From Rhizobium sp. 11515TR (lineage in GTDB: Bacteria > Pseudomonadota > Alphaproteobacteria > Rhizobiales > Rhizobiaceae): DNA of 64,000 nt. Both the position numbers and the translations under genes were made by a program. Under the pieces are notes generated by a model. The model saw only the letters and a program-made list of their open reading frames with translations, was not told where the DNA came from and did no database searches. The DNA is taken from contig NZ_CP022999.1 of assembly GCF_002277895.1 (NCBI RefSeq), positions 558,001 to 622,000 on the forward strand, read 5' to 3'. Within the stretch, counting starts at the first letter, position 1. Each line of letters opens with the position of its first letter. This document shows positions 8,446 through 17,060 of this stretch, piece by piece.

Positions 8446-9738
8446 ATGTTCGATCTGATCATTCGCAATGCCAATCTGCCCGATGGCCGCAAGGGCATCG
8501 ACATCGCGGTCAAGGATGGCAAGATCGCAGCAATCGAAGCCTCGATCGCGGCGGAGGCAAGGGAAGAAATCGATGCGACCAACCGGCTGGTGAGCCCACC
8601 CTTCGTCGACCCGCATTTCCATATGGATGCAACGCTTTCACTTGGCCTGCCACGCATGAATATATCAGGCACGCTTCTGGAGGGCATCGCGCTTTGGGGA
8701 GAATTGCGCCCGATCGTGACAAAGGAGGAGCTTATCGATCGCGCGCTGCGCTACTGCGATCTCGCCGTCACCCAAGGACTGCTGTTCATCCGCAGCCATG
8801 TCGACACTTCGGATCCGAAGCTGGTGACGGCCGAGGCGCTTCTGGAGGTGAAGGACAGGGTCAAGCCCTATATCGACCTGCAGCTCGTCGCCTTCCCGCA
8901 GGATGGTTATTACCGCGCTAGGGATGGCGTGGCTTCCCTTGAACGTGCGCTCGACATGGGTATCGACATCGTCGGCGGTATCCCGCATTTCGAACGCACG
9001 ATGGATGAAGGCCGGGCGTCGGTGGAGGCGCTTTGCAGGATCGCTGCAGATCGCGGCCTTCCTGTCGACATGCATTGCGACGAAACCGACGACCCGATGT
9101 CGCGCCATATCGAGACGCTGGCGGCAGAGACGGTCCGTTTCGGACTACAGGGCCGCGTCGCCGGCTCACACCTGACCTCGATGCATTCGATGGACAATTA
9201 CTATGTCTCCAAGCTCATCCCATTGATGGCAGAGGCGAAGATCAACGTCATCCCCAACCCACTCATCAACATCATGCTGCAAGGCCGCCATGACACCTAT
9301 CCCAAACGGCGCGGCATGACGCGCGTGCGCGAACTGATGGATGCTGGGCTCAACGTTTCCTTCGGCCATGATTGCGTGATGGACCCCTGGTATTCGATGG
9401 GTTCGGGCGACATGCTCGAGGTCGGCCATATGGCCATCCACGTCGCACAGATGGCCGGCATCGAAGACAAGAAGAAGATCTTCGACGCACTCACCGTCAA
9501 CTCCGCCAAGACGCTCGGCCTTGAAGGCTACGGCCTGGAAAAGGGCTGCAATGCCGATTTCGTCGTGCTGCAGGCTGTCGACACGCAGGAGGCGCTGCGC
9601 CTGAAACCCAATCGCCTCGCCGTCGTCAAACGCGGCAAGGTGATCGCCCGCTCCGCGCCGCGCATCGGCGAGCTCTTCCTCGATGGCCGTCCCTCACAGA
9701 TCGATGGCGGACTCGATTACGTTCCGGCAGCGGGCTAA
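8446..9738 (+). CDS. codA: Cytosine deaminase-like amidohydrolase (CodA family)
   Basis: 430-residue metal-dependent amidohydrolase with a TIM-barrel layout. His57 and His59 in DPHFHMD form the first metal site. MHCDETDD gives the catalytic His and Glu, SHLTSMHS a further metal His, and FGHDCVMDPWY the catalytic Asp. Segments such as NPLINIMLQGRHDTYPKRRG and FGHDCVMDPWYSMGSG closely resemble E. coli CodA, which converts cytosine to uracil and ammonia. A related substrate such as isoguanine or a creatinine-like ring is possible. It is the last gene of the BMP transporter operon, with AGGAG upstream, so it probably deaminates the imported base. Confidence 0.85.
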   Translation: MFDLIIRNANLPDGRKGIDIAVKDGKIAAIEASIAAEAREEIDATNRLVSPPFVDPHFHMDATLSLGLPRMNISGTLLEGIALWGELRPIVTKEELIDRALRYCDLAVTQGLLFIRSHVDTSDPKLVTAEALLEVKDRVKPYIDLQLVAFPQDGYYRARDGVASLERALDMGIDIVGGIPHFERTMDEGRASVEALCRIAADRGLPVDMHCDETDDPMSRHIETLAAETVRFGLQGRVAGSHLTSMHSMDNYYVSKLIPLMAEAKINVIPNPLINIMLQGRHDTYPKRRGMTRVRELMDAGLNVSFGHDCVMDPWYSMGSGDMLEVGHMAIHVAQMAGIEDKKKIFDALTVNSAKTLGLEGYGLEKGCNADFVVLQAVDTQEALRLKPNRLAVVKRGKVIARSAPRIGELFLDGRPSQIDGGLDYVPAAG

Positions 9739-9922
9739 CGGATCACCTCCGCGACGACGAAGTATCTCGGGGCTTGGATTCTGCTCTTACCGCATGGCGG
9801 GATCTCGCAGCGCTCTCGTTGGCTGACCCCGCGTCGATAAACTCCGTGAAATTCCCACACATCAACTACTTTCCATTGCCCATTCCCATTAATCCCACGT
9901 ACGCATAAATCACATATGCGCA

Positions 9923-9959
9923 ACTGACATAAACTTCGCTTTACATCTAACATGTCAGT
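9923..9959. promoter_or_regulatory. Inverted repeat upstream of the DapA/PfkB operon
   Basis: ACTGACAT (9923-9930) and ATGTCAGT (9952-9959) form a perfect 8-bp inverted repeat separated by 21 bases, 38 bases before the operon's first ATG. A smaller ACAT...ATGT symmetry lies inside the right half. The most likely reader is the GntR regulator encoded as the second gene of the operon. The rest of the 9739-9996 gap shows no gene. Confidence 0.4.
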
Positions 9960-9996
9960 ATGCTACGCACTGATCCCATAAGATCGGGAGGATCGG

Positions 9997-10881
9997 ATGA
10001 GCGAGAATTTTGGCCTGTCGGCCGCCTTGGCAACACCCTTTGACGCGGATGGCGAGATTGCGACCCCAGGCGTGATCGAACAGGCGAAGCACTGCCTTGC
10101 CAATGGCTGCAAAAGCGTCACCCTTTTCGGCACCACGGGCGAAGGTGCTTCGATCGGCATGCAGGAGCGCAAGCAGGTTCTGGCCGCCATGATCGCCGCC
10201 GGCATCACGCCGAAGCAGATCGTCATGGGCGTGCTCGTCGATGCCGCCGAGGATGCTGCCGCCCAGGCTGGACAGGCGCTGGCGCAGGGTGTCCGCAATA
10301 TTCTTCTTGCCCCGCCGTCTTACTTCAAGAACGTCAGCGACGACGGCCTCTTCAAATGGTTTTCGGCCGTTTTCACCATGCTGGGCACGCATGCCCGCGA
10401 CGTGATCGTCTATAATATTCCGTCGGTAACGATGGTGCCGCTCTCCATTTCCCTCGTTGGCCGCCTGCGCGCCGCATTTCCGGATGTCGTTGTCGGCGTC
10501 AAGGACTCCTCCGGTGACTGGCCCTATACCGAGGAACTTCTGAAGACGCATGGCGATCTCATCATTCTGATTGGCGACGAGCGCCATCTTGCCCGCGGCG
10601 TTCGGCTCGGCGGACAGGGAGCAATTTCCGGCATGGCAAATCTCCTTCCCCGCGAAGTGCAGGCCATGGCGGAAAAGGGCATCGACGACGCCAATGTCGA
10701 GCGCTTCGTCGAGCAACTGCTGAACTATCCGGTCATTCCCTCGATCAAGGCCATTCTCGCCCGTTTGACTGACAACGATAGCTGGCTTTCTGTACGGCCG
10801 CCGCTCGTGGCATTGAACAGCCATGATTCCGACACGCTCTTTGCTGCTTTCGGCGCATTGTTTCGCGCCAAGGCCGCCTAA
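9997..10881 (+). CDS. DapA-family (dihydrodipicolinate synthase/NAL) aldolase or dehydratase
   Basis: 294-residue class I aldolase-superfamily enzyme. The Schiff-base lysine is Lys169 (VGVKDSSGD), the catalytic tyrosine Tyr139 (IVYNIPS), and the pyruvate carboxylate-binding motif is FGTTGEG. The superfamily includes DapA, N-acetylneuraminate lyase, 2-keto-3-deoxygluconate aldolase and hydroxyproline-derived 2-oxoglutarate lyases. Because it heads a sugar ABC transporter/kinase operon, a catabolic keto-acid aldolase role is more likely than lysine biosynthesis. GGGAGGA precedes the ATG. Confidence 0.88.
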   Translation: MSENFGLSAALATPFDADGEIATPGVIEQAKHCLANGCKSVTLFGTTGEGASIGMQERKQVLAAMIAAGITPKQIVMGVLVDAAEDAAAQAGQALAQGVRNILLAPPSYFKNVSDDGLFKWFSAVFTMLGTHARDVIVYNIPSVTMVPLSISLVGRLRAAFPDVVVGVKDSSGDWPYTEELLKTHGDLIILIGDERHLARGVRLGGQGAISGMANLLPREVQAMAEKGIDDANVERFVEQLLNYPVIPSIKAILARLTDNDSWLSVRPPLVALNSHDSDTLFAAFGALFRAKAA

Positions 10882-10901
10882 CCGATTAGCCGGAGCTGCT
10901 G

Positions 10902-11561
10902 ATGGACGGACCAGGCGAACAGACGACGTTGAGAGAGAAAGCCTATGAGAGCTTCACGCGCCATCTCCTGGCGCGCGACGTTCGGCCCGGGCAATTCATC
11001 TCGCAACGGCGGCTCGTCGAGCTGACGGGACTGACGCTCGGCGCGATCCGCGAATTGATCCCGCGCCTGGAGGCCGAAGGGCTTATCAAGACGGTGCCGC
11101 AGCGCGGGCTGCAGATCGCCCATATCGATCTGGACCTGATCCGCGAAGCTTTCCAGCTTCGTCTTTTTCTGGAAAAGGAAGCCGTCGCACTGTTCACCTA
11201 TTCGGCATCTGACGAGACGATTGCCAAGCTTCTGAAGGACCATCGCGATATCGCCGATGCGATCCGCTCCGGCGACAGCTCACAGGAACTAGAGCTTCAC
11301 GCGCAATCGGTGGACTGGGGCATGCACGATGCCTTCATCGACGCGCTCGGCAACACGATCATCTCGAACGCCTATCGGGTCAATTCAATCAAGATGCGGC
11401 TGATCAGCCAGGACAGGTTTCGCATCAACGGCCATGTCGGGCCGGTCATGGAAGAGCATCTGAAAGTGCTCGAAGCCATTGAGAGGCGCTCAGCCGAAGA
11501 GGCGGTTACCGCGCTGGTAGCCCATATCGGTGGAGCGCGGGATCGCGCGTTAAAGATGTAA
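10902..11561 (+). CDS. GntR-family transcriptional regulator (FadR-like)
   Basis: 219-residue regulator. The N-terminal winged helix includes GQFISQRRLVELTGLTLGAIRELIPRL, cited here as RRLVELTGLTLGAIRELI. The C-terminal helical FCD-type effector domain has an AFQLRLFLEKEAVALF segment and histidines that could hold a metal. It lies 20 bases behind the DapA-like gene, inside the operon it presumably controls, with CGGAG close to the ATG. A sugar acid or pathway intermediate is a likely inducer. Confidence 0.9.
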   Translation: MDGPGEQTTLREKAYESFTRHLLARDVRPGQFISQRRLVELTGLTLGAIRELIPRLEAEGLIKTVPQRGLQIAHIDLDLIREAFQLRLFLEKEAVALFTYSASDETIAKLLKDHRDIADAIRSGDSSQELELHAQSVDWGMHDAFIDALGNTIISNAYRVNSIKMRLISQDRFRINGHVGPVMEEHLKVLEAIERRSAEEAVTALVAHIGGARDRALKM

Positions 11562-11620
11562 ACAGTTTTAGATAACAGGCCGCGAATGAGGAGATTTTCG
11601 GCCACAGGAGGAGGAACGCA

Positions 11621-12952
11621 ATGTCATCGTCATTTTTCAATCCGACACGTCGCGGCTTCATGGCCGGCACGGCCGCACTCGGCGCGGCAAGCCTTCTCGG
11701 TGTCCGCACCGCTTCGGCAGCCGTCGACTGGAAGCGCTTTGCCGGCACGACGCTCGAAGTCAATCTGGTCAAGAGCCCGCGCAGTGAGACGATCCTCAAA
11801 TATCTGAGCGAGTTCGAGGCTCTGACGGGCATCAAGGTTAATGCCGAGGCGACGCCCGAGCAGCAGCAGCGTCAGAAGACAACGATCGAGCTCAGCTCCG
11901 GCAAGCCAAGCTTCGACGTCGTGCATCTGAGCTACCATGTCCAGAAGCGCCAGTTCGAAAAAGGCGGCTGGCTTGCCGATATCAGCGGCTTCATGAAGGA
12001 CCCGTCGCTCACCGATCCCTCGCTGACGGAAAGCGATTTCGCCGAGGCCGGGCTGAAATTCGCCAAGGATTCCGCAGGCGTCATGCGCTCCCTGCCCTTC
12101 TCGGTGGACTACTGGATCGTCTACTGGAACAAGACCCTGTTCGAGAAGAAAGGCCTCGCCTATCCGGAAACCTTCGAAGATATGGCGAAAGCCGCCGAGG
12201 CGCTGACGGATAAATCGACCAACACCTACGGCTTCGTCGCCCGCGGCCTGAAGAATGCCAACGCGCCGGTGTGGACGACCTTCATGCTCGGCTATGGCAC
12301 GACGCCGCTTTCGGCTGACGGCAAGCTGCAGACGGAATCGCAGGGCGCCGTCGATGCCGCCAAGCTCTATCAGCGCCTGATGACGAAATCGGCACCTCCC
12401 GGTGTTTCCGGCTTCAACTGGGCGGAAGCACAATCGGCCTTCCTGCAGGGCAAGATCGGCATGTGGGTCGATGGCGTCGGCTTTGCGCCGCCGATCGAAA
12501 ATCCGGAAAAATCCCGCGTAGTCGGGCAAGTCGGCTACGGCGTCATGCCGAAGGGACCGAACGCGCAGGCAGCTGCGACGACCGGCGATGGCCTGGGCGT
12601 GACGGCAGCCAGCCAGAAGAAGGAAGCCGCTTATCTCTTCTGCCAATGGGCGATCTCGCATGACATGGGTACACGCCTCCTGCAGGCCGGCGCAGGCGTT
12701 CCCTTCCGCCAGTCCATTCTGGAGGATCAGAAGGTGCGCGAAGGCGTGAAGATGCCGGGCGCCTGGCTCGATGCCGTCGCCGGTTCCGCCAAGGTCTCTC
12801 AGCTGGCGCTACCCGTTATCATCCCTGTCACTGAGTTCCGCGACATCTATGGTGTCGCGCTGACGAACATGATCGGCGGCGCAGATCCCGCAGCCGAACT
12901 GAAGACGGCAACCGCCCAGTTCGAGCCGGTTCTGGCACGAAGCGAGGGATAA
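11621..12952 (+). CDS. Carbohydrate ABC transporter substrate-binding protein
   Basis: 443-residue periplasmic binding protein of extracellular solute-binding family 1. The N terminus carries a twin-arginine-like signal (PTRRGFMAGTAALGAA, cleavage near ASAA), so it may be exported folded. The mature part has family marks such as PFSVDYWIVYWNKTLFEKKG and the FCQWAISHDMG region. An AGGAGGAGG ribosome-binding site precedes the ATG. Its final base overlaps the ATG of the next permease. The ligand is unknown; a sugar, sugar acid or sulfosugar would fit the operon. Confidence 0.92.
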   Translation: MSSSFFNPTRRGFMAGTAALGAASLLGVRTASAAVDWKRFAGTTLEVNLVKSPRSETILKYLSEFEALTGIKVNAEATPEQQQRQKTTIELSSGKPSFDVVHLSYHVQKRQFEKGGWLADISGFMKDPSLTDPSLTESDFAEAGLKFAKDSAGVMRSLPFSVDYWIVYWNKTLFEKKGLAYPETFEDMAKAAEALTDKSTNTYGFVARGLKNANAPVWTTFMLGYGTTPLSADGKLQTESQGAVDAAKLYQRLMTKSAPPGVSGFNWAEAQSAFLQGKIGMWVDGVGFAPPIENPEKSRVVGQVGYGVMPKGPNAQAAATTGDGLGVTAASQKKEAAYLFCQWAISHDMGTRLLQAGAGVPFRQSILEDQKVREGVKMPGAWLDAVAGSAKVSQLALPVIIPVTEFRDIYGVALTNMIGGADPAAELKTATAQFEPVLARSEG

Positions 12953-13887
12953 TGGCCTCCGTGAGTATTGAAGATACCGCCACCAAGGCAACCAAAGGAA
13001 GGAGCAAGCCGCAACGGCTTGCTCCCAACTACTGGCCCTTCGTCATCCCCGCGCTGATCGTGATTGCCGCTGTCATCGTCTTTCCCTGGGTCTTCACCCT
13101 GTGGATGAGCGTGAACAAGTGGACACTCGGTCAATCGCAGAGCTTCGTCGGCTGGGACAATTATATCCGGCTGGCGACCGACACGCGTTTCTGGGAATCC
13201 CTTTGGCACACCGTTCTCTATACAATGCTCTCCGTCGTCGGCCCCTTGATCTTCGGAACGCTGGCGGCACTGATCTTCGATGCAAACTTTCCGCTACGCG
13301 GGTTCCTGCGCGGCATCTTTGTCATGCCGATGATGGCGACGCCTGTTGCCGTCGCCCTCGTCTGGACCATGATGTTCCACCCGCAGCTCGGCGTGCTGAA
13401 CTATCTGCTCTCGCTTGTGGGCGTCGGACCGCAGGAATGGATCTACAATCAGGCGAGCGTCATCCCCTCCCTCGTGCTCGTCGAGGTGTGGCAATGGACG
13501 CCGCTGGTCATGCTGATCGTGCTCGGCGGTCTCGCTTCGGTGCCGCGCGATCCCTATGAAAGCGCCGAAATCGACGGCGCGAATGCCTGGCAGAAGTTTC
13601 GCTATCTGACGCTGCCGATGATCTCGCCTTTCCTGATGATCGCCGTTATCATTCGCGGCATCGATGCGATCAAGAGCTTCGACATCATCTATGCGATGAC
13701 GCAGGGCGGCCCGGGAACGGCATCCGAAACGATCAACATCTACCTCTACAATACCGCCTTTTCCTATTACGACATCGGCTATGGCTCGGCCATGGCAGTG
13801 GTATTCTTCATCCTCATCGTCGCGCTTTCCTTCATGCTCCTGATGATGCGGCAGCGGACGAAATGGACCGACGCGGAGGGACATTGA
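12952..13887 (+). CDS. Carbohydrate ABC transporter permease, MalF-like
   Basis: 311-residue inner-membrane subunit with six predicted spans. The EAA loop that docks on the ATPase is visible as YESAEIDGANAWQKFRYLTLP. It follows the binding protein with a one-base overlap and is 1 base from the partner permease, so the transporter subunits are translationally coupled. The helix preceding the EAA loop (PLVMLIVLGGLASVP) is typical of the MalF/UgpA group. Confidence 0.92.
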   Translation: MASVSIEDTATKATKGRSKPQRLAPNYWPFVIPALIVIAAVIVFPWVFTLWMSVNKWTLGQSQSFVGWDNYIRLATDTRFWESLWHTVLYTMLSVVGPLIFGTLAALIFDANFPLRGFLRGIFVMPMMATPVAVALVWTMMFHPQLGVLNYLLSLVGVGPQEWIYNQASVIPSLVLVEVWQWTPLVMLIVLGGLASVPRDPYESAEIDGANAWQKFRYLTLPMISPFLMIAVIIRGIDAIKSFDIIYAMTQGGPGTASETINIYLYNTAFSYYDIGYGSAMAVVFFILIVALSFMLLMMRQRTKWTDAEGH

Positions 13888-13888
13888 G

Positions 13889-14704
13889 ATGAAGCGTTCG
13901 ACACTCAACCGTATCGGCCTGTTCTTCGTGGCCTTGGTCATCGTCTCGCCCGTTATTCTGTTCTTCCTCTGGATGATCTCGCTGTCGCTGAAATACGAGA
14001 TCGATAACGGCGCCTATCCGCCGATACTTATTCCGGATCGTTTCGCCTGGACGAACTACGTCAATGTCTTCCAGGAAAACAACTTCTTCCTCTATTTCTG
14101 GAACTCCATTCTCGTGACGGGGGCAGCTACCCTGCTCGCACTCGTCATCGGCGTGCCGGCCGGCTACGGTATCGCGCGGCTGAAGGCAGAGAAGTCGGCC
14201 ATCGTCATTATGATCGCCCGCATGACGCCGGGCCTATCCTTCCTCATCCCGCTGTTCCTGCTGTTTCAATGGCTCAATCTGCTCGGAACGCTCTGGCCAC
14301 AGATCATCATCCATCTCGTCGTCACCGTCCCGATCGTCGTCTGGATCATGATCGGTTATTTTGAGACGACGCCGATGGAACTGGAGGAGGCGGCAAGCAT
14401 CGATGGCGCCACACCCTGGCAGGTCTTCCGGCTTGTCGCGCTACCGATCGCCCGGCCCGGCATCGTCGTCGCCTTCATTCTCTCGGTGATCTTCTCGTGG
14501 AACAATTTCGTCTTCGGTATCGTGCTTGCCAGCCGCGAGACCCGCACGCTGCCCGTCGCCGTCTACAACATGCTCTCCTTCGAGCAGGTGAGCTGGGGAC
14601 CACTTGCAGCGGCGGCCTTGATCGTGACGCTGCCGGTGCTCGTGCTGACGATGTTCGCACAGCGGCAGATCATCGCCGGTCTGACGGCCGGCGCCGTCAA
14701 ATGA
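13889..14704 (+). CDS. Carbohydrate ABC transporter permease, MalG-like
   Basis: 271-residue partner permease with six predicted spans. The EAA loop is MELEEAASIDGATPWQVFRL. The C terminus IIAGLTAGAVK is a very common ending of MalG/UgpE-type subunits and supports a complete gene. It pairs with the preceding MalF-like subunit and the ATPase that begins 33 bases downstream. Confidence 0.92.
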   Translation: MKRSTLNRIGLFFVALVIVSPVILFFLWMISLSLKYEIDNGAYPPILIPDRFAWTNYVNVFQENNFFLYFWNSILVTGAATLLALVIGVPAGYGIARLKAEKSAIVIMIARMTPGLSFLIPLFLLFQWLNLLGTLWPQIIIHLVVTVPIVVWIMIGYFETTPMELEEAASIDGATPWQVFRLVALPIARPGIVVAFILSVIFSWNNFVFGIVLASRETRTLPVAVYNMLSFEQVSWGPLAAAALIVTLPVLVLTMFAQRQIIAGLTAGAVK

Positions 14705-14737
14705 CGCAGCCTTTATCTTTTGGATAGGATCACATTC

Positions 14738-15796
14738 ATGGCACCCGTCAATATACAGAGCATCCAGAAGCGCTACGGCCAGGTGAAGGTCATTCATGAC
14801 ATCAGCGTCGATATCGCCGATGGCGAATTCGTCGTCCTTGTCGGTCCCTCGGGCTGCGGCAAGTCCACGCTGCTACGGATGATCGCCGGGCTCGAGGAGG
14901 TGAGCGACGGCGAGATCCACATCGGCCGGCGCGAGGTCAGCCATTTGCCGGCACGCGACCGCGACATCGCGATGGTCTTCCAGAATTACGCGCTCTATCC
15001 GCATATGACGGTCGCCGAAAACATGGGGTTCGCGCTGAAACTAAAGAAAGCAAAAGCTTCGGAAATCGCGGCCAAGGTACAGAAGGCGGCAGCCATCCTT
15101 GGCCTCGAAAATCTGCTGGATCGCCTGCCTCGTCAGCTTTCCGGCGGTCAGCGCCAGCGCGTCGCCATGGGCCGCGCATTGGTGCGCGATCCCCAGGTCT
15201 TCCTGTTCGACGAGCCGCTCTCCAATCTCGATGCAAAGCTGCGCGTGCAGATGCGCGGCGAAATCAAGTCCATGCATCAGCGCATCGGCACGACGACGAT
15301 CTACGTGACGCATGACCAGGTCGAGGCGATGACCATGGCCGACAAGATCGTCGTGCTGCATGGCGGCTTTATCGAACAGGTCGGCGCGCCGCTCGATCTC
15401 TATGACCGACCGGCCAATCTCTTCGTCGCCGGCTTCATCGGCTCGCCCTCGATGAACTTCATCGACGGCAGGATAGAGGAAGGCGTTTTCCGCAGCGACA
15501 AGGGCCTCATCTTGCCTCTGCCGGAAGGCTTTCCGATCGCGGAGCACGGTGGACGTCCGCTTGTCTACGGCATCCGGCCCGAACATATCCGCGCAGCGGC
15601 AAGCGGCCTGCCGGCCCGGGTTGGCATCGTCGAAGGCACCGGATCTGAGATCTATGCCAAGCTCGATTGCGGCGGCGAAGAAATCTCCTGCCTGTTTCGC
15701 GAGCGGCTGAACATCCGCTTCGGCGACAAGATCGAAATCGCCATCGACCCGGCTAGCATCCATCTTTTCGACAAGGCGAGCGGAAAGCGCCTTTGA
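14738..15796 (+). CDS. Carbohydrate ABC transporter ATPase, UgpC/MalK type
   Basis: 352-residue ATPase. Walker A is GPSGCGKST, the signature is LSGGQRQRVAMGRAL, Walker B is VFLFDEPLSNLD, and the switch histidine is in YVTHDQ. A C-terminal TOBE/MalK-type regulatory domain follows, including YGIRPEHI. The ATG at 14738 gives the standard N terminus; an in-frame TTG at 14720 is less likely. The stop overlaps the TTG start of the kinase gene. Confidence 0.93.
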   Translation: MAPVNIQSIQKRYGQVKVIHDISVDIADGEFVVLVGPSGCGKSTLLRMIAGLEEVSDGEIHIGRREVSHLPARDRDIAMVFQNYALYPHMTVAENMGFALKLKKAKASEIAAKVQKAAAILGLENLLDRLPRQLSGGQRQRVAMGRALVRDPQVFLFDEPLSNLDAKLRVQMRGEIKSMHQRIGTTTIYVTHDQVEAMTMADKIVVLHGGFIEQVGAPLDLYDRPANLFVAGFIGSPSMNFIDGRIEEGVFRSDKGLILPLPEGFPIAEHGGRPLVYGIRPEHIRAAASGLPARVGIVEGTGSEIYAKLDCGGEEISCLFRERLNIRFGDKIEIAIDPASIHLFDKASGKRL

Positions 15797-16737
15797 TCGC
15801 TCCATACGTCTTCGATCCGCCCTTCGGCGCGCCCAGGCACATTCTTTGCGTCGGCGCTGCCGTTCTGGATACGCTCTTCCGCGTCCACACCCTTCCCCAA
15901 GGCCAGGGAAAGGTTTTGCCTTATGACATGCTGCAGATCGCGGAAGGCATGGCCTCCAGCGCCGCCTATGCCATCGTCCGGCTCGGTGGCAAGGCCAGCC
16001 TGTGGGGTGCCGTTGGTGACGACGATACCGGTGAACGCATTATCCGCGATCTGAGTGCCGTCGGCATCGATGTCGTGGGCATGTCGCGGTTAGAGGGCGC
16101 CCGTTCCGCCGTCTCGACCATCCTGGTGGACGATGACGGCGAAAGGCTGATCGTCCCCTTCTATGATGCGAAACTGCATCATACGGTGAAGGAATTCACG
16201 GCCGATGATATGGCTGCATTCGATGCCGTCTTGGTCGACGTGCGCTGGCCGGCGCTGGCGCGGCAGGTTCTCAAAGCTGCCAGGGCGATGGGCAAGCCGG
16301 CCGTTCTCGACGGCGACGTGGCGCCTGACGGCATCATCGAACAACTGGCGCCGGAAGCAACCCATATCGTTTTCTCCGAACCGGCTGCGCAGCGCCTGAC
16401 GGGAATAAGCGATGTGTCCGAGATGACGTATCTTCTGAAACAGCGCTTCGATCACGCTTTCATCTGCGTGACGGCAGGGGCGGCCGGCAGCTACTGGTTC
16501 GACGAACAAAACAACGACGTCGCGTATTGCCCGACCATTACCGTCAAAGCCGTCGACACGCTCGCCGCAGGGGACATCTTCCACGGCGCCTTCGCGCTCG
16601 CACTCGCGGAAGGAATGGCACCCGCGGACGCAATCCGCTTTTCCTCTATCGCTGCCGCCATCAAGTGCGAGTCGTTTGGTGGAAGATCCGGAGCACCGAC
16701 GCGAGCCGACGTGATCCGCCGATCCTATTCACTTTGA
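15793..16737 (+). CDS. PfkB/ribokinase-family sugar kinase, resembles sulfofructose kinase YihV
   Basis: 314-residue ATP-dependent sugar kinase. The PfkB C-terminal signature is DTLAAGDIFHGAF, with Asp261 as catalytic base. It uses a TTG start at 15793 overlapping the ATPase stop; no better start exists. Several stretches recall E. coli YihV from memory: VLVDVRW (Arg151), AVLDGDVAPDGI, FSEPAAQRLTG and the PxxxGK segment with Lys40. Two of the positions I recall as sulfonate contacts (Lys and Arg) are kept, but a third, an Asn, would be Pro here. It should phosphorylate the imported sugar or a derivative; the substrate is uncertain. Confidence 0.85.
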   Translation: MIAPYVFDPPFGAPRHILCVGAAVLDTLFRVHTLPQGQGKVLPYDMLQIAEGMASSAAYAIVRLGGKASLWGAVGDDDTGERIIRDLSAVGIDVVGMSRLEGARSAVSTILVDDDGERLIVPFYDAKLHHTVKEFTADDMAAFDAVLVDVRWPALARQVLKAARAMGKPAVLDGDVAPDGIIEQLAPEATHIVFSEPAAQRLTGISDVSEMTYLLKQRFDHAFICVTAGAAGSYWFDEQNNDVAYCPTITVKAVDTLAAGDIFHGAFALALAEGMAPADAIRFSSIAAAIKCESFGGRSGAPTRADVIRRSYSL

Positions 16738-17060
16738 AAGCCCGGACGAGCCACATTCTCGTCAGTACACATTGCAAGTTCGTCGTTATCGGCCGAGATC
16801 TGTCGCGGAGCAGCTCCGCCATTCAAAACGCACGTCTACGCATCTCCAAACCGCAGTCTCGGTCCAGCAGCGGTTACTCACCGTTATGAAGGTGACAAGG
16901 TTGCACGCGTCGGTTATACCAATCGCGCGACTCAAGCAGGAGGATCGCCAGATGAGAAATTTCAGCACCAACCGACGCTGAACGGCGATGCCGAATTCGG
17001 GCTGTCGTTCAGTCCATTCTTGTCTCTCTATCCTCTTCAGTGCCCATGGAGGCATTCATC
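16738..17060 (+). other. Intergenic region with a nine-codon mini-ORF
   Basis: There is no normal gene in this 323-base gap. At 16952-16981 a nine-codon frame, MRNFSTNRR then TGA, begins seven bases after an AGGAGG ribosome-binding site (16939-16944). This could be a leader peptide, a decayed gene start, or chance. It lies about 80 bases before the ABC exporter start. Confidence 0.25.

Noticed and set aside
9997..16737. Sialic acid catabolism operon
   Set aside because: The DapA-family gene would allow a NanA role, but there is no ROK-type NanK, NanE or deaminase, and the kinase is PfkB type.
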